Positions 1-6,526 of a stretch of 10,829 nucleotides of DNA are shown here, piece by piece; the first letter of the stretch is position 1; the number at the start of each line of letters is the position of its first letter. A program made the position numbers and the translations under genes. The DNA is from JBFWQM01 sp050249455 (lineage in GTDB: Bacteria > Pseudomonadota > Alphaproteobacteria > MPNO01 > VGEU01). Below the pieces are notes generated by a model. That model did no database searches. It saw only the letters and a list, made by a program, of their open reading frames with translations, and was not told the DNA's origin. The stretch covers positions 1-10,829 of the forward strand of contig JBFWQM010000194.1 of NCBI GenBank assembly GCA_050249455.1, read 5' to 3'.

Positions 1-359
1 ACATCGCGATCGAGCGCATGATCGAGGGCGAGGCCAAGCAGGCCGCGATGGCCGCCTTCGTCGCCGACCCGTTCCTCAAGTTCGTCGTGGTGGTCGACCA
101 CGACGTCGACATCACCGACGACACCGACGTGCTGCACGCAATCGCCACGCGCGTGCGCGCCGACCGCGACATCTTCATGGTCCCCTACGCCAAGGGCTCG
201 CCCTTGGACCCCGCCTCCTATGACCCCGCCCGCGGCTCCCATCTGGTGACGAAGACGGGGATCGACGCGACGCGGAAGGACAACTACCCGGACGAGATCG
301 CGATCCCGGGGGTGGAGGGGATCGACCTGGGGGATTTCATTCCTGGGTATGGGAGATAG
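1..359 (+). CDS. UbiD-family decarboxylase, C-terminal fragment
   Basis: The gene enters from the left edge and is open from about position 3; only its last 118 or so residues are here, and it ends at TAG 357-359. The visible part has the typical UbiD C-terminal layout: a hydrophobic strand followed by an acidic turn (FVVVVDHDVDI), then DDTDVLHAIATRVRADRD, a GSPLDPASYDP segment and a TKTGIDATRK segment. The same order occurs in E. coli UbiD and its relatives, which use prenylated FMN to carry out reversible decarboxylation of aromatic or alpha,beta-unsaturated acids in the cytoplasm. Family members are usually about 450-500 residues, so roughly three quarters of the protein lies outside the window. 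The ATG at position 18 is an internal methionine, not the start. The substrate cannot be told, since the substrate-facing residues lie mostly upstream. The catabolic families further right are consistent with a degradative rather than ubiquinone-making UbiD. Confidence 0.88.
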   Translation, partial: IAIERMIEGEAKQAAMAAFVADPFLKFVVVVDHDVDITDDTDVLHAIATRVRADRDIFMVPYAKGSPLDPASYDPARGSHLVTKTGIDATRKDNYPDEIAIPGVEGIDLGDFIPGYGR

Positions 360-477
360 CGACCTTCATAATCAGAAAATACAATTCTTAGTTGTAATAA
401 AATGACGTAATCTATTTACAGTTGATTTTGGCGGCGGCATAGTCCGGGCGGGGCGGCAAACGCGGCCGTCGGACCGA
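360..477 (+). promoter_or_regulatory. AT-rich leader and probable promoter region of the OmpA-like/NTPase cassette
   Basis: This 118-base gap between the UbiD gene and the membrane-protein gene contains the most AT-rich stretch of the window: 361-420 has 15 G/C in 60, against about 60-80% elsewhere. It offers TTGTAA (392-397) followed after 15 bases by TATTTA (413-418). These are loose matches to -35/-10 boxes with a short spacer, so the exact promoter is not certain. The second half (431-477) returns to high GC. No convincing Shine-Dalgarno lies before the ATG at 478. A promoter here would make the cassette independently transcribed rather than driven by read-through from the UbiD gene. Confidence 0.4.
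380..396. repeat. Short inverted repeat TACAA-N7-TTGTA in the leader
   Basis: TACAA (380-384) and TTGTA (392-396) form a perfect 5-base inverted repeat around the 7-base centre TTCTTAG, inside the AT-rich leader and overlapping the proposed -35 box. This size and position would suit a dimeric repressor operator. A 5-base AT-rich dyad can also arise by chance in such a sequence, so this is only a candidate site. Confidence 0.3.
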
Positions 478-1548
478 ATGCGAACGCCGATGCGCACCAG
501 TACGAAACGCCTGATCGGGGATCTCGTCGTCCTGGCTGCGGCCGGTCCCCTCGCCTTGGGCCTCATCTGCGGCGCCATCTGGATTCAGGATCGCGATCAG
601 GTCAGTCCGGAGTGGGTGCATTGGAGCGCCGCGTATGCCGCCTCATGCGTCGTTGTCGGGATTGTGTGGCTATTGCTACACGTCCATGACGTCTGGGAAG
701 GGATCGGCAGCGATCTTCCCGAACCGATCGCGCGGACCGTCAAGCGCCAAGCGATCGCCGGTGTCGGCGCCGTCGCGCTGACCTGTGTCGCCTATGCGGG
801 GATCGCCTATGCGACGACCAAAGCCGCAACCGAGGCTGAAGTACCACAAAAGCCGAAGACCCGTGCGCCCAGCGGCGCCGACGCGCCGCCCGTCGCCGCC
901 TTGGCCACTGCCAATGTCGTCCTGGTCGACCGCCGCGGTGCAGGGTTGGTTTCGACCGCGCGACCAGGCCTGCCGTGCCATGCCAAGCGGTTCCTCAGAA
1001 ATCAATACACTGCGCTCGCGGGCTATTGGCGCATGGCCGCCCATCTCCAGCTCTTCCACGAAACCAACGAAGAGGGTTTGAGCGATTTGCAAAAGCGCGC
1101 GCTGCGGCAGTTCGTATTCGATCTCATCGACGCTGCCGACGGCGTAGTGCGGGTGCGCTCCCACGTCGATGCGCAGGGCACAGAAGCCAAGAACCAGCAG
1201 CTTGCGCTCCGCCGCGTGCAGTGGACCGGGCGGACGATGCTGTGCCTTCTGGATCAGGCAGGACTCGTGACGCCGGCGCCTGGATCGAGCGACTGCGGGG
1301 CTGTGCTCAGCGACAGCGCCAGCGAAGCCGTAAAATCGAAGATCGACGCAATAGTCAAAGGGGCGATGATCCAGCGATTTCCGCCAATCGTGGAGCCGGT
1401 GGCATTCAATGAGGCTGCCGGACCCGAGCCGTCGTCCTCCGGCGGCGAGGCGGCGAACTATCGCAATCGGTCCAGCGTCGTCGAATACTTCGAACGCTGC
1501 ACGCCGGACCGATCCACAGCCCACGTTACGGTGGAAGGACGACCGTGA
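478..1548 (+). CDS. Inner-membrane protein with C-terminal OmpA-like peptidoglycan-binding domain
   Basis: This is a 356-residue protein with three predicted membrane segments, at about residues 14-36, 48-69 and 91-113. The basic N-terminus and the K/R before segment 3 put the N-terminus inside and everything after residue 113 in the periplasm. After a Pro/Ala/Lys linker (about 120-140), the C-terminal part resembles an OmpA/MotB-type domain. Residues 229-246 carry HVDAQG....N..L..RR with exactly the spacing of E. coli OmpA; Asp231 and Arg246 are 15 apart, matching the Asp/Arg pair that holds diaminopimelate of peptidoglycan. The very end (C341, PDR 343-345, VTVEG 350-354) matches the CLAPDRRVEIEVKG end of E. 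coli OmpA. Four cysteines (167, 256, 273, 341) could form disulfides. The likely role is anchoring a membrane complex to the cell wall, as MotB or ZorB do. It overlaps the NTPase gene by four bases. The start is either ATG 478 or ATG 490; neither has a good Shine-Dalgarno. Confidence 0.82.
   Translation: MRTPMRTSTKRLIGDLVVLAAAGPLALGLICGAIWIQDRDQVSPEWVHWSAAYAASCVVVGIVWLLLHVHDVWEGIGSDLPEPIARTVKRQAIAGVGAVALTCVAYAGIAYATTKAATEAEVPQKPKTRAPSGADAPPVAALATANVVLVDRRGAGLVSTARPGLPCHAKRFLRNQYTALAGYWRMAAHLQLFHETNEEGLSDLQKRALRQFVFDLIDAADGVVRVRSHVDAQGTEAKNQQLALRRVQWTGRTMLCLLDQAGLVTPAPGSSDCGAVLSDSASEAVKSKIDAIVKGAMIQRFPPIVEPVAFNEAAGPEPSSSGGEAANYRNRSSVVEYFERCTPDRSTAHVTVEGRP
1533..1539 (+). promoter_or_regulatory. 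Ribosome binding site GGAAGGA for the NTPase GTG start
   Basis: GGAAGGA lies five bases before the GTG at 1545 and within the last codons of the upstream gene. It decides the start of the NTPase: GTG 1545-1547 overlaps the TGA stop 1546-1548 as GTGA, a typical translational-coupling arrangement. No other start nearby has a comparable site. Confidence 0.7.
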
Positions 1549-2939
1549 AGCTACGGCTGGACGAATCCGTCGAGCCGATGTCGCCGAGCGCGAGCGATCC
1601 GGGACGGGCCGCTTCCAGCCCGCTCAGATTCATCAAGTCGAACGAGTACGACACGGTGAAGAGCGAGATCGCCAAGTTCGTCGACGGCACGATACAGGGA
1701 CGCTCGATCCTGCTGGCCGGCCACCGCGGCTCTGGCAAGACGCTCCTCGTCAAACTCATCGTGCACGAGCTGGTCGCCGAAGTGATGAAACGGGCGGAGC
1801 AGGAAAAGGACCGCGCGTGGGGCTATTTCCCGCTTTACGTGCCGCTCCATGGACCAAGCATGTTTGCCGGCGACCTTGGGCGAAAGACGCTGAGCACGCA
1901 GGATCGGATCGCCGACGAACTTACGCAAGCCATCCGACACATCGTGCGGGCGGTATACCACGCGGTCGCCGACAACATCGAAGACGCGCTTCATCTCGAG
2001 CAAGACAAGATGGGCCGCTGGCGCGGCCGGCACGAGTTGATGCAGCTCATCAGCCACCTTCGCCTCCAAATGGATGACGGATTGTCTGTCGACGAATTCC
2101 GACGGATTTGGGCGAGGATGGATGGATTGCGGAAGGGGCTGTTACACCATCAGGCAGGCCCACTCGATGGCAGACCGATGGCATCGGGACGCGGCGCCCG
2201 CGAGATATTGGCTCTCGCCTATGCCACCTCCGCCTATCGCATCGTCTCGGCCCGCGGCATACGCGACGTCTTCAACCAAGGCATGCAGTACGGGACGAGC
2301 CAGACAACACGCAGAGGCTCGCGATTCGACATCGCCATGCCGGGAGTGGATAAGCGGCAACCGGAAAGCGGCGATGCGGCACGCCCGATCGCCGCTGGCT
2401 TCGTCGGCGGCGCAACCGGTCTCGTCGCCGGCGCCGCCGCGCTGCTCGCCCGGCCGCAGGAACCTTGGATCGCCGCGGCGATGGCCACCGTCATCGGACT
2501 GGTCGCGGTGCTCGGCGCAACCGGCGCATCATTCGCGCATGGCTACGCAAGACACCGTACCATCGAGTCGCGGCGCAAGAGCGCCCGCTCGATCGAGTTT
2601 GAGAATGATCGTTCGCCCGCGACGCTGCGCGACATGTTGCCGATCTTGCTGCGGCGGCTTCGGTCGATCGGCCTGGCGCCGATCCTGGTCATCGATGAAC
2701 TCGACAAGGTCGACGTCGGGTTCACGGATGGGCCCTTCAAGCGATTCATGGACCTGGCTAAATCAATCAATCAGGAAAGTGCGACATTCCTGTTTCTTGC
2801 CGATCGGGAGTTCTTCCATCGCCTCCAGCGCGAATTGCACACGAATCCAGCAACGACGGCCAGCTCATGGTTCAATCAGCTCGTGTATCTTACCTACAGT
2901 CCTCGTGAACTGCGCCAATTCGCACAATCCATCGTGTAA
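1545..2939 (+). CDS. KAP-like P-loop NTPase with inserted membrane hairpin (N-terminal part of an interrupted gene)
   Basis: This 464-residue ORF starts at GTG. Walker A is GHRGSGKT (59-66), preceded by the strand RSILLA. Walker B is ILVIDELDKV (380-389; Asp384, Glu385), followed by a sensor-1-like strand TFLFLADREFF (414-424). Between the Walker motifs lie a charged helical region (about 120-250) and two hydrophobic segments, about 281-301 and 308-333, separated by a short RPQEP turn. They form a membrane hairpin that returns the chain to the cytoplasm before Walker B. P-loop NTPases with membrane segments inserted between Walker A and B are the hallmark of the KAP family, which is found on mobile and defence-type loci. 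The ORF ends at TAA 2937-2939 just after YSPRELRQFAQSIV, where related ATPases normally continue into a helical lid. The downstream ORF is in the same frame and seems to supply that lid. Hydrolysis and membrane location are inferred; the partner is probably the upstream OmpA-like protein. Confidence 0.8.
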   Translation: MKLRLDESVEPMSPSASDPGRAASSPLRFIKSNEYDTVKSEIAKFVDGTIQGRSILLAGHRGSGKTLLVKLIVHELVAEVMKRAEQEKDRAWGYFPLYVPLHGPSMFAGDLGRKTLSTQDRIADELTQAIRHIVRAVYHAVADNIEDALHLEQDKMGRWRGRHELMQLISHLRLQMDDGLSVDEFRRIWARMDGLRKGLLHHQAGPLDGRPMASGRGAREILALAYATSAYRIVSARGIRDVFNQGMQYGTSQTTRRGSRFDIAMPGVDKRQPESGDAARPIAAGFVGGATGLVAGAAALLARPQEPWIAAAMATVIGLVAVLGATGASFAHGYARHRTIESRRKSARSIEFENDRSPATLRDMLPILLRRLRSIGLAPILVIDELDKVDVGFTDGPFKRFMDLAKSINQESATFLFLADREFFHRLQRELHTNPATTASSWFNQLVYLTYSPRELRQFAQSIV

Positions 2940-2945
2940 CCGGCA
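2937..2945 (+). other. In-frame TAA separating two halves of one NTPase reading frame
   Basis: The NTPase ORF stops at TAA 2937-2939; six bases (CCGGCA, readable as Pro-Ala) later the next ORF begins with ATG 2946 in the same frame. No purine-rich ribosome site precedes that ATG. Ignoring the stop, the frame is open from 1545 to 4961, about 1,138 sense codons. The sequence across the join reads as one helical ATPase lid: SPRELRQF...SIV, then WDEFDKV...RRSHGRTNVLIQSIR. A nonsense substitution or sequencing error in one gene is the simplest reading. Termination-reinitiation making two subunits, or stop read-through, are alternatives. Confidence 0.75.
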
Positions 2946-4961
2946 ATGGCGGGCGCTCTGGCGGACGAAGTGGCCAACGCAGGGTGGGACGAATTCGACA
3001 AGGTCGCATTCGGACTCGTGATGACGCGCCGCAGCCATGGTCGCACCAATGTGCTTATTCAGTCGATCCGTCACGCTGCGACGAACGCAAGCCCCGACTA
3101 CCGATCGCATCAGGCCGATTGCAACGACATCGCTTATCAGCTCGCCGTGGAATGCGTCGTCGACTCCAAGGGCCCAGGCTATTCCAGCAGGCATCCGCTG
3201 CTCGTTCAGTATCTCTACGACGCCTTGTACTGGCCGGCACGCCAGTTTGATTTCGGTCGAAACCGGTTCCGGCTGGACAAGGCGGCGATGTTGCGCGAGT
3301 TGCTTCGGCGGAGCGGTACGCTACCACGCGATCTCCTGACCGAGCCCGTCGAAGTGTCGTCGTCGGTCCCGCGCGTACGAGAAGACGCAGAAAGCGATCC
3401 GGATCTACAAAGGCTGCTGCGTCTGGAACACGATCTGACGGCGCACGAAGTCGATGCGCTGTTTCGCGACGTTGAGGCGCTTGTCGCACTTCTTTGCGAC
3501 GCAACTGCGTTGCGCGCGGCCGTTCGAGAACGAAAGCTGTTCGATAACCCGCAGCTTCAGAACGGCATCCTCGAAGCGACTCCGGACAATGGGGTGCTGT
3601 CCCCGGCCGACGGGGTCGCCGCAGATATCGCCGTCGATTTCGATTGGGTGATTCGCCTTGCCCGGTCAACCCAGGCAACCGTGATAGCGCCGTCGATGCG
3701 GCCTGACCGAAGAGCGCGCCGGCTCCGCGCCTTTATCGATGAGACGATGATGCCGCGTCTGCACCGCTATCTGCCGGCGGAAACGACGCCAGACGACCTT
3801 GCGGCGCTCTACGACCTCCTGTCGCGGACGCCGTCATGGCGAACGGTCGTGCACGCCCTCGATGCCGTGGACGACCACGACGGCGCTGAGTCCGCGCTTG
3901 TCGGCAAATATATGGCGATGCTGCGGCGGAATCGCCGCCGCGTGCTGGGTCGCATGGCGACGGCGGCGGCGTTCAGCAGGTTTGCGCCCGATGGCCATGA
4001 TCCGATCGCCAGGATGCTGACCCTCCAAAAGGAAATGCCGGCCGCGCGCGAGGCAATGCAGAAGGAAATTGCGGCACGCGGTGTTTTGCCACCCGCATCC
4101 CGAACGCCTGCGATCGATGGCATGGAGCGCGACCATTCTCCATATTTCGACGTTCTCGACGAGGTGATGCGGGCAGCCGGCGCCGCCGACGTCGGCGTGA
4201 CGTCGACCCTGAACGAAGCCTCGCAACGTGCCTGGGCGTCATTGCGCGCGCCGATGCTGCGGTGGGCGAGCGACGGGTGGTCCGATCTGCAAGCGGACGT
4301 CGATTTCGCGATAACCCGCGTCGCCGGCCTACCGCCGGGGTCGCTAATTTGCCTGCGTGGGCGTGATTGGACGATACTCCATCTGACCCGCCTACTGCTA
4401 GCCGCCGTCGGCCCTCCGCCGGGTGAAGCCGCCGCGCCGGCCTGGGCGGCGCTCGGTCCGGCGACCGAACTCGGCTTGTGGGCACTACCGGCACCCGGTC
4501 CTATAGGGCTCATCGCCAATACTCTGGAAAACCAGAGCGAGGCGCAGGACCCGGAGCTTCGCGCAATCTTGAATCGGCACGGTGTCGACACGATGTCGTC
4601 GGAATCGCGAACAGGCGTCGCGGTCGTCATCATCACTGCAGGATCGGCCAGTACGGCGGCCAAATGGCACCCACCCCAGCCTCGGGCGCCTGTGCTGGCC
4701 TTCGAATCTTTGGCGCTGGCAATCCGACCGGCGATGATCATCGGTCTGGTCCGTCAACTGCTCGGAAGTAACGTGCTTTGGATGGTAGAGCGCAGCCGAG
4801 ACGATGATGCGCAGGCCTCCGTCGGGCTGCTGGCGCCGGCCTGCCGCACCTTCACCAGTGCGGCCGCCCTCAGCCCTGGATATAAAGCAATTCGTGCGGA
4901 CCATCACTCGGTCCGGACAATCGAAGACCTCATGCGGGTGGCGCGGTTGAACCCGTCGTGA
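2946..4961 (+). CDS. C-terminal part of the interrupted membrane NTPase (ATPase lid plus unrecognised region)
   Basis: This 671-codon ORF is in the same frame as the NTPase and begins six bases after its stop. Residues 1-45 look like the continuation of the ATPase helical subdomain, with an Arg/His-rich RRSHGRTNVLIQSIR (28-42) like the sensor-2/lid region of AAA-like ATPases. Residues about 55-135 (HPLLVQYLYDALYWPA, then DKAAMLRELLRRSG) look like a helical extension resembling a winged-helix or helical bundle. The rest is mostly acidic helical sequence (about 150-380). A final alternating region (about 460-665) has hydrophobic strands SLICLRG, GPIGLIAN, GVAVVIITAG and VLWMVER, suggesting an alpha/beta fold. 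I do not recognise that domain. No membrane segment or signal peptide is evident. It may be the end of one large protein, or a separate subunit. As a stand-alone start, ATG 2946 is poorly supported by a ribosome site. It ends 24 bases from the convergent VOC gene. Confidence 0.7.
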   Translation: MAGALADEVANAGWDEFDKVAFGLVMTRRSHGRTNVLIQSIRHAATNASPDYRSHQADCNDIAYQLAVECVVDSKGPGYSSRHPLLVQYLYDALYWPARQFDFGRNRFRLDKAAMLRELLRRSGTLPRDLLTEPVEVSSSVPRVREDAESDPDLQRLLRLEHDLTAHEVDALFRDVEALVALLCDATALRAAVRERKLFDNPQLQNGILEATPDNGVLSPADGVAADIAVDFDWVIRLARSTQATVIAPSMRPDRRARRLRAFIDETMMPRLHRYLPAETTPDDLAALYDLLSRTPSWRTVVHALDAVDDHDGAESALVGKYMAMLRRNRRRVLGRMATAAAFSRFAPDGHDPIARMLTLQKEMPAAREAMQKEIAARGVLPPASRTPAIDGMERDHSPYFDVLDEVMRAAGAADVGVTSTLNEASQRAWASLRAPMLRWASDGWSDLQADVDFAITRVAGLPPGSLICLRGRDWTILHLTRLLLAAVGPPPGEAAAPAWAALGPATELGLWALPAPGPIGLIANTLENQSEAQDPELRAILNRHGVDTMSSESRTGVAVVIITAGSASTAAKWHPPQPRAPVLAFESLALAIRPAMIIGLVRQLLGSNVLWMVERSRDDDAQASVGLLAPACRTFTSAAALSPGYKAIRADHHSVRTIEDLMRVARLNPS

Positions 4962-4985
4962 GCGGAGGAACCCAGTGGGCAACCC

Positions 4986-5600
4986 CTATTTCGAAGCCGC
5001 CATCGCCCCCGTCGCCCAGTCGAGCCAGCCCGTATCGTCGGTCAGCGTCCTCAACTCCGCCAGCGCCTCGTCTTTCGTCATCGTCAGGCCGGCGACGATG
5101 CTGGGGTCGGCCTCGCCGTCGGCGGGTTGCCAGCTCGCCTCCAGGCGGATGCCGTTGGGGTCGAAGAAGTACATCGAGTGCACGCCGGGCAGCACCTCGA
5201 GCGGGCCGAGATAGGCGATGCCGCGGGCGTCCAGGCGGGCGCGGATCTCGGCGCCGGTCTCGGGCGAGACACTGAACGAGACGTGCTGCATGGCGGCGAT
5301 AGCGTCGCGGTCGCCCTGGGGCTTGGCGCCCTTCGGGATCTCGAAGAACGCAAGCAGGCCGTCGCGGCCCATGTCGAAGAAATAGTGCCGCAGGTTCTCG
5401 AACGGCGGGTTGCCGCGGTTGCCCGGCCCGGTGCCGACGCCGGGCGGCACCCGCATCGCGTGGACCAGTGGCATGCCGAGCACGCCGGCGTAGAAGTCCA
5501 CCGTCGCCTTCATGTCGTCGGTGTTGAGCGCGAGATGGTGGACGCCGAAATAGCGCATCGCCTTCGACGGCGCGGTCCTGGCCGTCGCGGTGTCGTTCAT
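4986..5600 (-). CDS. VOC-superfamily (glyoxalase/extradiol dioxygenase fold) protein
   Basis: This 204-residue protein has the beta-alpha-beta-beta-beta repeats of the vicinal oxygen chelate superfamily. The N-terminal module begins FGVHHLALNTDDM and the second module ends FDPNGIRLEAS, the family's usual closing motif. Four candidate metal ligands sit in the usual places: His22, Glu87 (FFEIP), His106 (MQHVSF) and Glu154 (RLEAS), the pattern of glyoxalase-type members. Members coordinate a divalent metal to act on diketones, epoxides or catechols; the reaction here cannot be told. A 50-residue C-terminal tail (TMTKDEALAELRTL...) extends past the fold. The start at 5600 is supported by GGGAGGAA eight or so bases upstream. 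It is divergent from the aldo/keto reductase gene and convergent with the NTPase cassette, leaving only 24 bases between stops. Confidence 0.85.
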   Translation of the reverse strand: MNDTATARTAPSKAMRYFGVHHLALNTDDMKATVDFYAGVLGMPLVHAMRVPPGVGTGPGNRGNPPFENLRHYFFDMGRDGLLAFFEIPKGAKPQGDRDAIAAMQHVSFSVSPETGAEIRARLDARGIAYLGPLEVLPGVHSMYFFDPNGIRLEASWQPADGEADPSIVAGLTMTKDEALAELRTLTDDTGWLDWATGAMAASK

Positions 5601-5631
5601 CGCGTTCTTCCTCCCTGTCGCCGGTCGGGCC

Positions 5632-5637
5632 AGTATA
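5632..5637 (-). promoter_or_regulatory. Possible -10 box (TATACT) for the VOC gene
   Basis: On the minus strand TATACT lies in the 95-base divergent gap, about 31 bases before the VOC start codon, which would give a leader of about 25 bases carrying the GGAGGAA ribosome site. No good -35 box is visible at the expected distance, so this is a weak candidate. Confidence 0.25.
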
Positions 5638-5695
5638 GGCCAACCAGCGCCGCGATGCAGGCCCCGGCCGCCTGCGGGACAGGGGAGGGATCGCG

Positions 5696-6526
5696 ATGAC
5701 CGCCACCATGACCATCGCCGGCGTCGAGGCCCCGCGGATCGGCTTCGGCACGCTCTACGTCACCCGCGAGCGCGGCTTCGGCCCGGCGAAGCCGGATGCG
5801 GTGGCGCTGATCCGCGAGGCGGCGCGGCTCGGCGTGAAAGTGTTCGACACCGCCGATTCCTATGGCAACGGCGCGGCGGAAAGCGCGGTGCGCGAGGCGC
5901 TGCACCCCTATGCGGGGCTGCTCGTCGCTACCAAGGGCGGCTTCCGCCACGAGCGGCCGGGCCAGTGGGTGGCGGACGGGCGGCCGGCGCACCTGCGCGC
6001 GGCGCTCGACGCCAGCCTCAAGCGGCTCGCGGTCGACTGTATCGACCTCTACCAGCTCCACTGCGCCGACCATCGCGTGCCCTACGCCGAGTCGGTGGGC
6101 GCCCTGGCCGAGGCGCAGGCGGCGGGCAAGATCCGCCACATCGGCCTCTCCAACGTCGGCGTGCGCGAGATCGAGACGGCGCGCCGGCTGGTCGATGTGG
6201 CCTCGGTCCAGAACCCCTACAACATCCGCTACCGGTCGGGCAGCGACGTGGTGGACTGGTGCGCGCGCCACGGCATCGTCTTCATCCCATGGATGCCGCT
6301 TGGCGACGGCAGCATCGCGTGGAACGACGCGGCCCTGCAGCGGATCGCGCAGAAGCACAAGGCGACCGCCCCGCAGGTGGCGCTGGCGGCGCTGCTGCAG
6401 CGGTCGCCGGCGATCCTGCCGATCCCCGGCACCGGCTCGATCGCGCACTTGCGCGAGAACGTCGCCGCCGCCGGCGTGACCTTGGACGGCGACGACCTCT
6501 CGCGGTTGTGGCCGGCTAGAGGTTGA
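5696..6526 (+). CDS. Aldo/keto reductase
   Basis: This 276-residue cytoplasmic (alpha/beta)8-barrel oxidoreductase uses NAD(P)H to reduce aldehydes or ketones to alcohols. The catalytic tetrad is present: Asp51 and Tyr56 in FDTADSYG, Lys80 in VATKGG, and His122 in LYQLHCAD. GLSNVG (150-155), VQNPYN (171-176) and the cofactor-binding loop LPIPGTGSIAHLREN (241-255) follow in the normal order. It is shorter than many COG0667-type members (about 300-340 residues), with short loops and a brief C-terminus. The ATG at 5696 is preceded by GGGGAGGG about six bases upstream. Its last 11 bases overlap the end of the convergent amidohydrolase gene. The substrate is unknown; the neighbourhood suggests a catabolic carbonyl compound. 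Confidence 0.92.
   Translation: MTATMTIAGVEAPRIGFGTLYVTRERGFGPAKPDAVALIREAARLGVKVFDTADSYGNGAAESAVREALHPYAGLLVATKGGFRHERPGQWVADGRPAHLRAALDASLKRLAVDCIDLYQLHCADHRVPYAESVGALAEAQAAGKIRHIGLSNVGVREIETARRLVDVASVQNPYNIRYRSGSDVVDWCARHGIVFIPWMPLGDGSIAWNDAALQRIAQKHKATAPQVALAALLQRSPAILPIPGTGSIAHLRENVAAAGVTLDGDDLSRLWPARG

Noticed and set aside
676..1524. A 282-codon minus-strand open frame across the OmpA-like gene
   Set aside because: No recognisable motif or ribosome site; the plus strand has membrane segments and OmpA motifs.
2074..3021. A 315-codon plus-strand open frame in another frame that spans the NTPase stop
   Set aside because: Ser/Arg/Pro-rich without motifs; I considered whether it signalled a frameshift across the TAA, but the NTPase continues in its own frame, so no shift is needed.
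478..4961. Assignment to Zorya defence
   Set aside because: The wall-binding protein resembles ZorB or MotB only in its OmpA-like domain, has three membrane segments instead of one, and no ZorA-type channel protein, helicase or ZorE-type nuclease is nearby.
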